A stretch of 64,000 bases of DNA. Source: Bradyrhizobium genosp. L. Lineage in GTDB: Bacteria; Pseudomonadota; Alphaproteobacteria; Rhizobiales; Xanthobacteraceae. The DNA lies in contig NZ_CP061378.1 in NCBI RefSeq assembly GCF_015624485.1, positions 868,001 to 932,000 of the forward strand. The letters run 5' to 3'. Positions 56,438 to 64,000 of the stretch are shown here, piece after piece. Position 1 is the stretch's first letter. Every line of letters begins with the position of its first letter. Both the position numbers and the translations under genes were made by a program. A model generated the notes under the pieces. That model did not search any database. It was not told where the DNA came from and saw only the letters and a program-made list of their open reading frames with translations.

Positions 56438-57067
56438 ATGGCCCGCACATTTGACGATGCCACCCGGCGGAATATCGCAGAGCTCTGCACGACGTTCACG
56501 CGGCTGGCGCCGGCGGACGCCGTGCCCGATCTGAAGCGCGCTGCGGTCGCGATTGCGCTGACCGAGGACGATGACGGCGTCGGCACTGCATTCCTCCTGA
56601 CCCGCCGCAGCGCCAGCCTGCGCTCGCATCGCGCGCAATGGGCGCTGCCGGGAGGACGCTGCGATGCCGGCGAGACGCAAATCGCGGCCGCGCTGCGCGA
56701 GCTACACGAGGAGCTCGGGCTCGCGCTGTCCGAGCGTGACGTGCTCGGCATGCTCGACGATTATCCGACGCGCTCCGGCTATCTGATCACGCCGGTCGTG
56801 GTCTGGGCCGGCGCGCACGCCGCGATCACAGCGAATCCGGACGAGGTCGCGTCCGTGCATCGGATCGCGCTCGATGCGATCGAGGCCGATGACGCCTTCA
56901 GCTTCGTCTCGATCCCGGAGAGCATCCGGCGCGTGATTCGCTTCCGCCTCGGCAGTGCGCACATTCACGCGCCGACCGCCGCGCTGATCTATCAGTTCCG
57001 CGAGGTGCTCGCCGGACGCCATACCCGTGTCGCCGATCTGGAGCAGCCGGTGTTCGCGTGGAAATGA
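56438..57067 (+). CDS. Nudix hydrolase, CoA-pyrophosphatase type
   Basis: 209 residues. The Nudix box is intact (GGRCDAGETQIAAALRELHE then ELGL), and the preceding LLTRRSASLRSHRAQWALPG is typical of NudL/CoA-pyrophosphatases. Divergent from the thioesterase. Predicted to hydrolyse CoA or related nucleotides. Confidence 0.9.
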   Translation: MARTFDDATRRNIAELCTTFTRLAPADAVPDLKRAAVAIALTEDDDGVGTAFLLTRRSASLRSHRAQWALPGGRCDAGETQIAAALRELHEELGLALSERDVLGMLDDYPTRSGYLITPVVVWAGAHAAITANPDEVASVHRIALDAIEADDAFSFVSIPESIRRVIRFRLGSAHIHAPTAALIYQFREVLAGRHTRVADLEQPVFAWK

Positions 57068-57145
57068 GCAAGGAAGCAGCCCCAGCGGCGATATGCCCGT
57101 TCAATTCCGGGCTGACTTCGCGGCCGCGCTTGCTACAAGGGAGCC

Positions 57146-58339
57146 ATGCGCCAGCAATTGATTCGCCTCTCGCCTGGGTTCGTCGCGCTCGCGCTGGTCG
57201 CGGGCGTGCCATCTGTGTTGGCGAGCGAGACCCGCGTGTTGCCGCCCGCCACCGCCAACGCAATGGCGCAGGCGGCATCGCCGCAGGCGATCGCCGACTA
57301 TCGCCGCAAGCTGCAGGAATATCAGCAGGCGCGCGCCGCCTTCGAGCAGGACGCCGGCGCCTATTGGAACGCGATCGCCGACAAGCGGCGCACCCGCAAT
57401 GCCAAGCGCCGCGACCGCGTGCAGATCACGCTCGACGATTACGTGCTGGAGCAGCCGCCGGTGTATGAGGGGCCGAAGCGGCCGGTCAATCCGGAGCCGG
57501 AAGAGGAGGGCGGCAGGCCGCCGCGCAGACCGCTGCCGGTGGTAGCGGATTTCATCCGCGCCGCAGCCGAGCAATACCAGTTCACGCCGCAGCGACCGGC
57601 CAATGAGGTCGAGTTCAAGCGCGCCTACGCCCGTTATGCGCGCGCGGCAGGGCTGACGCCGGAGCAGGCGGTGCGGGTCTATTCGTTCGAGACCGGGGGC
57701 ACCGGAAGTTACGACGTGCAGGCCGGCATCGAGCATGGCGGCAAGCACGCCATCTCCACCGCGATCGGCTACAACCAGCTGCTCACCACCAACACCGTCG
57801 AGCTATTGGCCGAACAGGGTCATGAATTCGTGCGCGAGCTTGCCGAGCGGGTCGCAGCGACACAGGGCCCGGCGCGCAAGGCGATGGAGCACAAGCTGGC
57901 CGTGCTGAAGAAGATGGTGGCGTTCACCCGCACCGTGCCCGACGACTGGTCGGCGCATGCCAAGCTCGCCGACACCGCGCAGGGCTGGGCCTGTCACGCC
58001 ATGACGCTCGACATCGACGTCGGGCCGATGCTGCAGACCCACAAGCTCTTGACCTCGGTGATCTTCGCCCGCGCCAAGGGCTACAATCGCGCGCTCACTG
58101 CGGCCGAGCTCGAGATGATGAACCTGACCGGCGACGGTACCGGGCTCGACATGGTGACGATGCCACAGGCGACGCGCGAGCAGGTGCCGACGACGAACTT
58201 CTTCCAGCGCTCCGGCTACGAGCGCAACCCGGTCGCGATCCGCCATAACACGGTGGCGAAGCTGCTCGCGGTCACCAACGAGCGGATGGACGTCAACAGC
58301 GGCAAGCCCGGCGCCCGCGAGCTCGCTGCCGCATTCTGA
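57146..58339 (+). CDS. Secreted protein with lysozyme/transglycosylase-like core
   Basis: 397 residues with a signal peptide (about 1-26, ending LAS). A disordered Arg/Pro linker (about 80-135) leads to a helical domain with AGLTPEQAVRVYSFETGGTG (a Glu in FETGG, as in lytic transglycosylases) and HAISTAIGYNQLLTTNTVEL. Likely periplasmic and muralytic; not assigned to a defined family. Follows the Nudix gene by 78 bp. Confidence 0.65.
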   Translation: MRQQLIRLSPGFVALALVAGVPSVLASETRVLPPATANAMAQAASPQAIADYRRKLQEYQQARAAFEQDAGAYWNAIADKRRTRNAKRRDRVQITLDDYVLEQPPVYEGPKRPVNPEPEEEGGRPPRRPLPVVADFIRAAAEQYQFTPQRPANEVEFKRAYARYARAAGLTPEQAVRVYSFETGGTGSYDVQAGIEHGGKHAISTAIGYNQLLTTNTVELLAEQGHEFVRELAERVAATQGPARKAMEHKLAVLKKMVAFTRTVPDDWSAHAKLADTAQGWACHAMTLDIDVGPMLQTHKLLTSVIFARAKGYNRALTAAELEMMNLTGDGTGLDMVTMPQATREQVPTTNFFQRSGYERNPVAIRHNTVAKLLAVTNERMDVNSGKPGARELAAAF

Positions 58340-58360
58340 TCCTGCTAGAGCGCAAGGACG

Positions 58361-58675
58361 TCAGTTCGGGCCGAACATGAACTTGCCGCTGCCCTCGAGA
58401 TAGGGGCCGGAGCGCATGTAGAGCTGGCCGTTCTGGCCGATGAAGAACAGCGTGCCCTTCGGCACCTTCTTGGCGCCCTTCAGCAGCGTGCCGGCATTGT
58501 TGGTCCCCATCTTGTAGGCGAAGGTCTTGCCTTCCTTGTCGTAGGCGTAGCCCATGTCCGGCTTCAATTCCCACGGCGCGGCCTCCTGCGCGAAGGCGGA
58601 TGTGGACAGCAGCGCAACGGCAGCTGCCGCGAAAAAGGTCTTCACCAAAAAGGTCTCGGTTGAAAAATTCGTCAT
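58361..58675 (-). CDS. Small secreted hypothetical protein
   Basis: 104 residues from the ATG at 58675 (MTNFSTETFLVK); a longer frame starts at 58723. The signal peptide (about 1-31) ends AFAQ. The mature part is small and strand-rich (TFAYKMGTNNAGTLLKGAKK). Function unknown. Confidence 0.65.
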   Translation of the reverse strand: MTNFSTETFLVKTFFAAAAVALLSTSAFAQEAAPWELKPDMGYAYDKEGKTFAYKMGTNNAGTLLKGAKKVPKGTLFFIGQNGQLYMRSGPYLEGSGKFMFGPN

Positions 58676-58870
58676 GGTCCACCTCCCGGCCGAAATACGG
58701 CGTCGTCCCAACCCTTTGAACAAATCACGAACGCTGCGGAGCCGTCAATACAACATTGTGGTGCGGTCGCTCACGCGCATCCGCGACTTTGTGATTTCCT
58801 GCGTCACACCTGACGACTATGTTCGCGTTACCGTTTACAACCGCTTTGATTTCCAGAAACACAGTTCGGG

Positions 58871-59359
58871 ATGGCCAGGATGAACCACGTCATGAAGATC
58901 GGTTTGGGTGTCGCTCTCGCATGCGTGACGCTGGCTTCGGTCGCGCGGGCTGACGATTTCAAGCTCTCCAACAACCAGCGGATCTCCTGCAGCCGCGGCC
59001 TGTCGGCCGGCAAGCTCAACACCGCGACCTGCAAGTCCTACGCCTATCTGTTCAACGCCAAGACCTCGGAATACTTCCGCTGCCAGGTCTCGCTGGCGCT
59101 GACGCGGGACAACAAGGAGGTCATCAACGTCCAGGCCGATGGCGGCTGCACCAAGAAGCCGCGCATCTTCGACACCGACGGCAATTATTCGTTCGATGCC
59201 ACCGAGACCGAGCCGCCGAACACCAACTCGTTCTTCGGTCCCGGCGGCTATGCGATCTGGGCGGCCGACAACAACACCCAGAAGATCCGCGGCTGCATCA
59301 CCATCTCGTCCGGTCTCGGCTCCGATATCTCGAAGTGCCTGGATATGACGTTTCAGTGA
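58871..59359 (+). CDS. Small secreted Cys-containing hypothetical protein
   Basis: 162 residues with signal peptide (about 1-27, ending ARA). Six Cys in the mature part (RISCSRG, TATCKSY, FRCQVS, GGCTKK, RGCITI, SKCLDM) suggest three disulfides. Predicted periplasmic. Function unknown. Confidence 0.7.
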   Translation: MARMNHVMKIGLGVALACVTLASVARADDFKLSNNQRISCSRGLSAGKLNTATCKSYAYLFNAKTSEYFRCQVSLALTRDNKEVINVQADGGCTKKPRIFDTDGNYSFDATETEPPNTNSFFGPGGYAIWAADNNTQKIRGCITISSGLGSDISKCLDMTFQ

Positions 59360-59379
59360 CGTCCGGCCGTACGCGAGCC

Positions 59380-60597
59380 TTACTGATCGAGCTCCGCGCC
59401 TGACGCCAGCGACACCCGGGAGCGTGCGAACTTCTTGACGCTCATCGGTCTGCCGAACAGGTATCCCTGGACCAGATCGAAATCCAGATCGTGCGCGGCG
59501 AGGAAATCGGCGCGCGTCTCGACGCCCTGCGCGACGACGCGCGCGCCGCTGTCGTGGGCGAGCTCGACGATCCGGCGGCACACCGTCTGCTTCAGCCGCT
59601 GATCCGCGCAGCCGGTGACGTACTGATGGTCGACCTTGACCTCGACGAAGGGGAAGTTCGGCAGTCCGAGCAGCGATGGCCAGTTGGCGCCGACATTGTC
59701 GATCGAGATTGCGATGTTGTGCAGGCGCGCGCGCCGGGCGACGTCGATCGCGAGATCCAGATTGTCGACCACCTCGGTGCTGTCGATCTCGATCAGGAGG
59801 CCGTTGAAGGCCGGATGATCCGGCATCCGGTAGCAGAGTTCGCGCACCGCGTCGGCATCGGCGAGGAAGGAGATCGGCAGGTTGATCGAGGGGCTGACCG
59901 GCCCGATCTGCTCCAGCAGATAGCGCCAATCCTCGATCACCCGCTCGATCACGAACTGGGACAGCGCGTGAAAATGCGGGTCGCTTTCGTCGGGGATGAA
60001 GTAGGCCGGCGGCACCACGCCCCAGGCCGGATGGCGCATCCGGATCAGCGCCTCGGCGCCGTGCGGCACCAGCGTCCGGAGATGGATCTTCTGCTGGTAC
60101 CACAGCTCGAGCCAGCCGGCCTTCAGCGCTTCCGGCACATCGACGGCGGGGCTCGGCGCAGGTTCGATCGGCATCAGTGACGCAAGACTGTCACGAAGGG
60201 TTCCGGCGCTGAACGGCGTCGAGAGCGCGGGCAGCATGGCAACGCCGTACTCGTCGCCGATCTGCCTGACGGCCTTGACGACGATCGAGTCCGGTTGCCC
60301 GATCACGAGGACCTTGCCGCCGAAGTCCTTTGTCACCAAAGTCTCGAGAATTTTACTGACTTCGATGCCGTCGACGGAGACGCCGAGCACCAGAAGATCG
60401 GGCCGTTCCGCGTCCAGCACGGCGTCGAGATCGGCGGCCTGGCCGCATTCCGAGGTGATGAAGCCCAGGTCTTCCAGCGCGTCCGCCAGGAAGGTGCGAA
60501 GGTGCTTTTTGCCGTCCGCGATGCAGGCGCGCGGTGTCAGCTTGCGATGTCCGAACCAGCCGGCTCGCATGTGTCCGATGTGGCTGATGTGATTCAT
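59380..60597 (-). CDS. Degenerate receiver-EAL protein
   Basis: 405 residues from the ATG at 60597. The N-terminus (about 20-130) resembles a receiver domain, but its phospho-acceptor strand reads LLVLGVS with Gly where Asp is expected. The EAL part begins GAEALIRMRHP, keeps Asn (SINLPIS), Glu (EIDSTEV) and Lys (VEVKVDHQ). The DDFG motif is DNVG and the AEGVET motif is AQGVET, losing a metal ligand and the catalytic Glu position. A c-di-GMP effector or inactive regulator rather than a phosphodiesterase is likely. Confidence 0.82.
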   Translation of the reverse strand: MNHISHIGHMRAGWFGHRKLTPRACIADGKKHLRTFLADALEDLGFITSECGQAADLDAVLDAERPDLLVLGVSVDGIEVSKILETLVTKDFGGKVLVIGQPDSIVVKAVRQIGDEYGVAMLPALSTPFSAGTLRDSLASLMPIEPAPSPAVDVPEALKAGWLELWYQQKIHLRTLVPHGAEALIRMRHPAWGVVPPAYFIPDESDPHFHALSQFVIERVIEDWRYLLEQIGPVSPSINLPISFLADADAVRELCYRMPDHPAFNGLLIEIDSTEVVDNLDLAIDVARRARLHNIAISIDNVGANWPSLLGLPNFPFVEVKVDHQYVTGCADQRLKQTVCRRIVELAHDSGARVVAQGVETRADFLAAHDLDFDLVQGYLFGRPMSVKKFARSRVSLASGAELDQ

Positions 60598-60934
60598 GCC
60601 CCGCCTTTTCTTGGAGTTACCCCGACGCAAGTCGTACATCCACGGGGGGCGGCAATCATGGAAATTTCGGGATTATACATACGTTGCCTTGCTAACCTTA
60701 AAGCCGCCAATTCGAATCAAATTGCACCCGGATCCGCGCTTTGCACTGCGGTCACACGCGCAACAAATGCGTCATCTGGCGTTCATGAGCGCGGCTGCGG
60801 CCGACTTCGCTCCGCCGGCGGAGATCGGTCCCGTGTGCCATCGGGAGACGGCGTTAATGACTATGTTGTTGCGTCGATGTCGGCGTGAAATCTGCACCAT
60901 TGTCGGACACGGATCGCCGCGCGAGGACGTCGTG
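60598..60934. other. Intergenic region, no supported gene
   Basis: Lies between the EAL and MFS genes, both on the minus strand. Lower GC around 60650-60740. A plus-strand frame here is not protein-like. Confidence 0.4.
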
Positions 60935-62221
60935 TCATCCGCCCTGCGTCGCCAACGCGGCTGAGCCCGAGGTCTCGGCAGGCGTCCGCAACGTTTCCGG
61001 CATCAGGGCGCAATAGCCGATCAGTCCGACAGCTGCGATCGCCGCGAGGAACAGAAACGCCGCGCTGTAGCCGGCGTGCACGATGATGAATCCGGCAACC
61101 GCGGTGCTCAGCGCGCCGCCGAGGCCGGTTGCCGTCGCGATCGCGCCCTGGCTGACGTTGAAGTGCCCGGTACCGTGCGTGAGGTCGGCGACCACGAGCG
61201 GGAACAGCGCGCCGAAGATGCCGGCGCCGATGCCGTCGAGCAGCTGCACCGACACCAGCCAATATGGATTGTCGGAGAGCGGATAGAGCGCGCCGCGTAT
61301 CGCCAGCACGGCGAGCGCCACGGCGAAGATCGGCTTGCGGCCCCAGACATCGGCCTTGTGCCCGACCAGGATCGCAACCGGCACCATCACGATCTGCGCC
61401 GCGATGATGCACACCGACATCAGCGTGGTGCCGAGGTTGCGGTTGACCAGCGCCAGCTTCTGCCCGACCAGCGGCAGCATCGCCGCATTGGCAAAATGAA
61501 AGATCACGGTGGCGACCGCAAAGATCAGCAGCGGCCTGCAGGTGACGAGCACGCGAAAGCCGGATGGCTGGTCGTGCGCCGCACCGCCGCCGTCAGCGAC
61601 GTCGTCGAGCCCGCGCGCCACCTGATGGTCGATCGCGGTTGATGGAATCGAGAGGGTCGCGGCGATGCTGGCAAGCGCCATCGCGGCGAGCAGCCAGAAC
61701 ACGACGATCGGTCCGAACCAGTAGGCGGTGCCGCCGGCGATTGCGGCGGCGGTGGCGTTGCCGGCGTGATTGAAAGCCTCGTTGCGGCCGGTCCGCGCCG
61801 TGAACGCCTTGGGGCCGACAATGCCGAGCGTCACCGCGGCGATCGCCGGCGCGAACACCGAGCCCGCGGCGGCCGCAAGCGCCTGGGTCGCCGCGACGAG
61901 GACGAAGCGATCGAGCAGCGGGAGCACGAGGCAGGCGACAGTGACGGCGATCGCCGCCGCAACCATCAGGGCGCGCTTGGCGCGGCTGCGGTCGATCAAC
62001 GCGCCCGCCGGCGTCTGGGCGAGAATGGCGGCGATCGCCGCAATCGACATCACGCTGCCGATCGAGGCTTCGTCCCACTTGCGCTCGGTCAGGAGATAGA
62101 TCGCGAGATACGGGCCAAGCCCGTCGCGCACGTCGGCGAGGAAGAAGTTCAGCGCATCGAGCGCGCGTCCAACGGGCGTTGCGGATGGCTGCAAGTAATA
62201 CCTCGCTGCGGGCTCGCGCAC
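60935..62221 (-). CDS. MFS transporter
   Basis: 428 residues from a GTG at 62221. About twelve hydrophobic segments; the loop 2-3 motif reads GALIDRSRAKR and the symmetrical one GHKADVWGRKP. The N-terminal LNFFLADVRDGLGPYLAIYL is seen in a group of uncharacterised MFS proteins. Substrate unknown. Confidence 0.85.
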   Translation of the reverse strand: MREPAARYYLQPSATPVGRALDALNFFLADVRDGLGPYLAIYLLTERKWDEASIGSVMSIAAIAAILAQTPAGALIDRSRAKRALMVAAAIAVTVACLVLPLLDRFVLVAATQALAAAAGSVFAPAIAAVTLGIVGPKAFTARTGRNEAFNHAGNATAAAIAGGTAYWFGPIVVFWLLAAMALASIAATLSIPSTAIDHQVARGLDDVADGGGAAHDQPSGFRVLVTCRPLLIFAVATVIFHFANAAMLPLVGQKLALVNRNLGTTLMSVCIIAAQIVMVPVAILVGHKADVWGRKPIFAVALAVLAIRGALYPLSDNPYWLVSVQLLDGIGAGIFGALFPLVVADLTHGTGHFNVSQGAIATATGLGGALSTAVAGFIIVHAGYSAAFLFLAAIAAVGLIGYCALMPETLRTPAETSGSAALATQGG

Positions 62222-62367
62222 CTCAACTCGCGTGCAAGCGGAGAGTTCCCGATCCGTCGCCCGTTGCTGGCATGCAGAATTCCGTGCGCATGCGTCATTT
62301 AGATGGGTTGACCCGGCGGGCGTGTCCAGCCAGTTTCCCGGGCGGGCTCATGGGGAGAATTTTTTTG

Positions 62368-63315
62368 ATGCATTCGAAGTTGATGGCGGCTGCGATCGCG
62401 GCCGCCAGCGTTCTGTCGGCGCCATCTGCGCAGGCCGAGCAGTTCATTAACGTGCTGACGGGTGGGACCTCCGGCGTCTATTATCCGCTCGGCGTCGCGA
62501 TGGGGAAGATCTTCGGCGACAAGATCCCTGATGTGAAGAGCCAGGTGCAGGCGACCAAGGCCTCGGTCGAGAACCTGGTGCTGCTGCAGCAGGGCCGCGG
62601 CGAGATCGCCTTCACGCTCGGCGACTCGCTGAAGGCCGCCTGGGAAGGCGACACCGAGGCCGGCTTCAAGACCAAGCTCGACAAGCTGCGCACGATAGGG
62701 GCGATCTATCCGAACTACATCCAGATCGTCGCGACCGCCGAGAGCGGCATCAAGACGCTCGCGGACCTCAAGGGCAAGAGCCTGTCGGTGGGCGCGCCGA
62801 AGTCCGGCACCGAGCTCAATTCGCGCGCGATCCTGGCGGCTGCCGGCATGAGCTACAAGGATCTCGGCAAGATCGAATACCTGCCGTTTGCCGAGTCGGT
62901 CGACCTGATGAAGAACCGCCAGCTCAATGCGACCCTGCAATCCGCCGGCCTCGGCGTCGCCTCGCTGAAGGACCTGTCGACCTCGACCGACATTGCGGTG
63001 GTTGCCGTGCCGAAGGAGATCGTGGACAAGATCGGTCCGCCTTTCGTCTCGGTGATGATCCCGGCCAACACCTATGCCGGCCAGGACAAGGATGTTCCGA
63101 CCGCGGCGGTCGTGAACTATCTCGTCACCTCGAGCGCGGTATCGGACGATCTCGCCTATCAGATGACCAAGCTGGTCTACGAGTCGCTGCCGGAGCTCGC
63201 CAACGCGCATGCCGCGGGCAAGGAGATCAAGCTCGAGACCGCCGCAACTGGCAGCCCGGTGCCGCTGCACCCCGGCGCGATCCGCTATTACAAGGAGAAG
63301 GGCCTGATCAAGTAG
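62368..63315 (+). CDS. TAXI-family TRAP transporter substrate-binding protein
   Basis: 315 residues from the ATG at 62368, with GGGGAG upstream. The signal peptide ends SAQA near residue 24. INVLTGGTSGVYYPLGVAMG and the late PLHPGAIRYYKEKGLI are TAXI-TRAP hallmarks. Binds a small organic acid in the periplasm for the permease encoded 156 bp downstream. Divergent from the MFS gene. Confidence 0.93.
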   Translation: MHSKLMAAAIAAASVLSAPSAQAEQFINVLTGGTSGVYYPLGVAMGKIFGDKIPDVKSQVQATKASVENLVLLQQGRGEIAFTLGDSLKAAWEGDTEAGFKTKLDKLRTIGAIYPNYIQIVATAESGIKTLADLKGKSLSVGAPKSGTELNSRAILAAAGMSYKDLGKIEYLPFAESVDLMKNRQLNATLQSAGLGVASLKDLSTSTDIAVVAVPKEIVDKIGPPFVSVMIPANTYAGQDKDVPTAAVVNYLVTSSAVSDDLAYQMTKLVYESLPELANAHAAGKEIKLETAATGSPVPLHPGAIRYYKEKGLIK

Positions 63316-63337
63316 GGCCGTTCACAACGACGATGTC

Positions 63338-63360
63338 ATGGCCGGGCTTGACCCGGCCAT
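63338..63360. repeat. Extragenic palindrome
   Basis: ATGGCCGGG and CCCGGCCAT flank CTTGA. A common short Bradyrhizobium-type repeat, possibly modulating expression between the TRAP genes. Confidence 0.55.
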
Positions 63361-63471
63361 CGATCTTTCTAAAGATTTTCTTTTTTGATGGATGCGCGGG
63401 TCGAGCCTGCGCATGACGTGCGGCGGATTCGGCCCAGTGCGGCGTCGGCGGCACGGCGGGGGACTCTTTAA

Positions 63472-64000
63472 ATGCAACAGCAGGCCGAGGGTGTTGAGCC
63501 CGTCAAGGTCGAGTTCGACAATTTCGAGCATGGCTTTCCGGAAGGATTCGGACCCGGCGGCTGGGGCCATCTTGCCTATGCGATCGGCCTCGCCTTCGCG
63601 ATCTTCCAGCTCTATGTCGCGGCGTTCAATTACCTGCCGAGCCAGGTGGTGCGCGGCGTCCATGTCGGCTTCCTGATCCTGCTGAGCTTCGGCCTGATCG
63701 GCAATTTCACCGCCAAGACCGATTTCGGCCGCGCGCTGAGCTGGATCGTCGGTAGCGCCGGCTTCCTGTGCGGGCTCTACCAGTGGATCTTCTACGCCGA
63801 CCTGATCGCCCGCGACGGCGATCCGACCACCACCGATCTTGCAGTCGGCACGCTGCTCGCGGTGCTGATCTTCGAGGGCACGCGGCGGCTGATGGGCGCG
63901 GCGCTGCCGCTGATGTGCGGCGCCTGCCTGTTGTACTGGTTCTTCGGGCAGCATCTGCCGTCGCCGTTCAACCATCGCGGCTATGATTTCGATCAGATCG
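63472..64000 (+). CDS. TRAP transporter permease (4TM/12TM fusion), 5' part only
   Basis: Opens at ATG 63472 and is still open at the window end (176 codons). After an acidic start, hydrophobic segments appear at about residues 33-52, 60-78, 88-105 and 120-150. The order matches TAXI-type fused permeases, and it follows the cognate binding protein. C-terminus not visible. Confidence 0.85.
   Translation, partial: MQQQAEGVEPVKVEFDNFEHGFPEGFGPGGWGHLAYAIGLAFAIFQLYVAAFNYLPSQVVRGVHVGFLILLSFGLIGNFTAKTDFGRALSWIVGSAGFLCGLYQWIFYADLIARDGDPTTTDLAVGTLLAVLIFEGTRRLMGAALPLMCGACLLYWFFGQHLPSPFNHRGYDFDQI

Overview
The window looks like chromosome of a Bradyrhizobium-type alphaproteobacterium. Support comes from high-GC coding, the run DUF2948 - hisD - UPF0262 - small phosphatase - maf - yacG - tRNA-Phe, Omp31-type and TAXI-TRAP genes, and extragenic palindromes typical of that group. 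The genus is inferred from gene content, not from a database match.

Positions 1-18285 are an integrated element abutting the 3' end of a tRNA-Thr(GGT) gene, with a tyrosine integrase beside the tRNA. No copy of the tRNA 3' end was seen further left, so the element probably runs out of the window. Its left part is a defence-type cluster: a DUF4062-like gene cut by the window edge, a DUF488 gene overlapping a conserved hypothetical, a GIY-YIG nuclease with a DUF4357-like C-terminus, and a complete Type III restriction-modification operon (Mod then Res). Its right part (about 8.1-16.5 kb) is phage- or satellite-like. It has two small ribbon-helix-helix-like proteins, a replication-type protein whose gene contains an iteron-like repeat array, several small unknown genes, a secreted Cys-rich peptide, a serine recombinase behind a 38-bp dyad, and an isolated tape-measure-like protein with two putative peptidoglycan hydrolase domains. 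No capsid, portal or terminase gene was seen.

From 18.6 to 27.2 kb the backbone holds a cyclic-nucleotide-binding/thioredoxin-reductase-like fusion without the redox CxxC, a UBP zinc-finger protein, a membrane protein, an alpha/beta hydrolase, then the histidine/housekeeping run ending at tRNA-Phe(GAA). Directly after tRNA-Phe lies the stub of a second integrase, then a small AT-richer island with a Hint (intein-like) protein and an orphan protein.

From 29.7 to 64 kb the genes are mostly metabolic and envelope functions: a phytanoyl-CoA-dioxygenase-like enzyme, a ZIP-like membrane protein with an internal cyclic-nucleotide domain, a CgeB-like glycosyltransferase divergent from UDP-galactopyranose mutase, an outer-membrane barrel, a class-C beta-lactamase-like hydrolase and a sorbosone-dehydrogenase-like protein. 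A three-gene SDR/dehalogenase/esterase operon faces a CGNR regulator and a haloacid dehalogenase across a clear dyad. A PaaK-like adenylating enzyme + ABC exporter + GNAT operon follows, then divergent oxyR/katG, a diguanylate cyclase, an aldo/keto reductase, a thioesterase, a Nudix hydrolase, small secreted proteins, a degenerate receiver-EAL protein, an MFS transporter, and a TAXI-TRAP binding protein with the start of its permease.

All calls come from reading the sequence. No similarity search was run.
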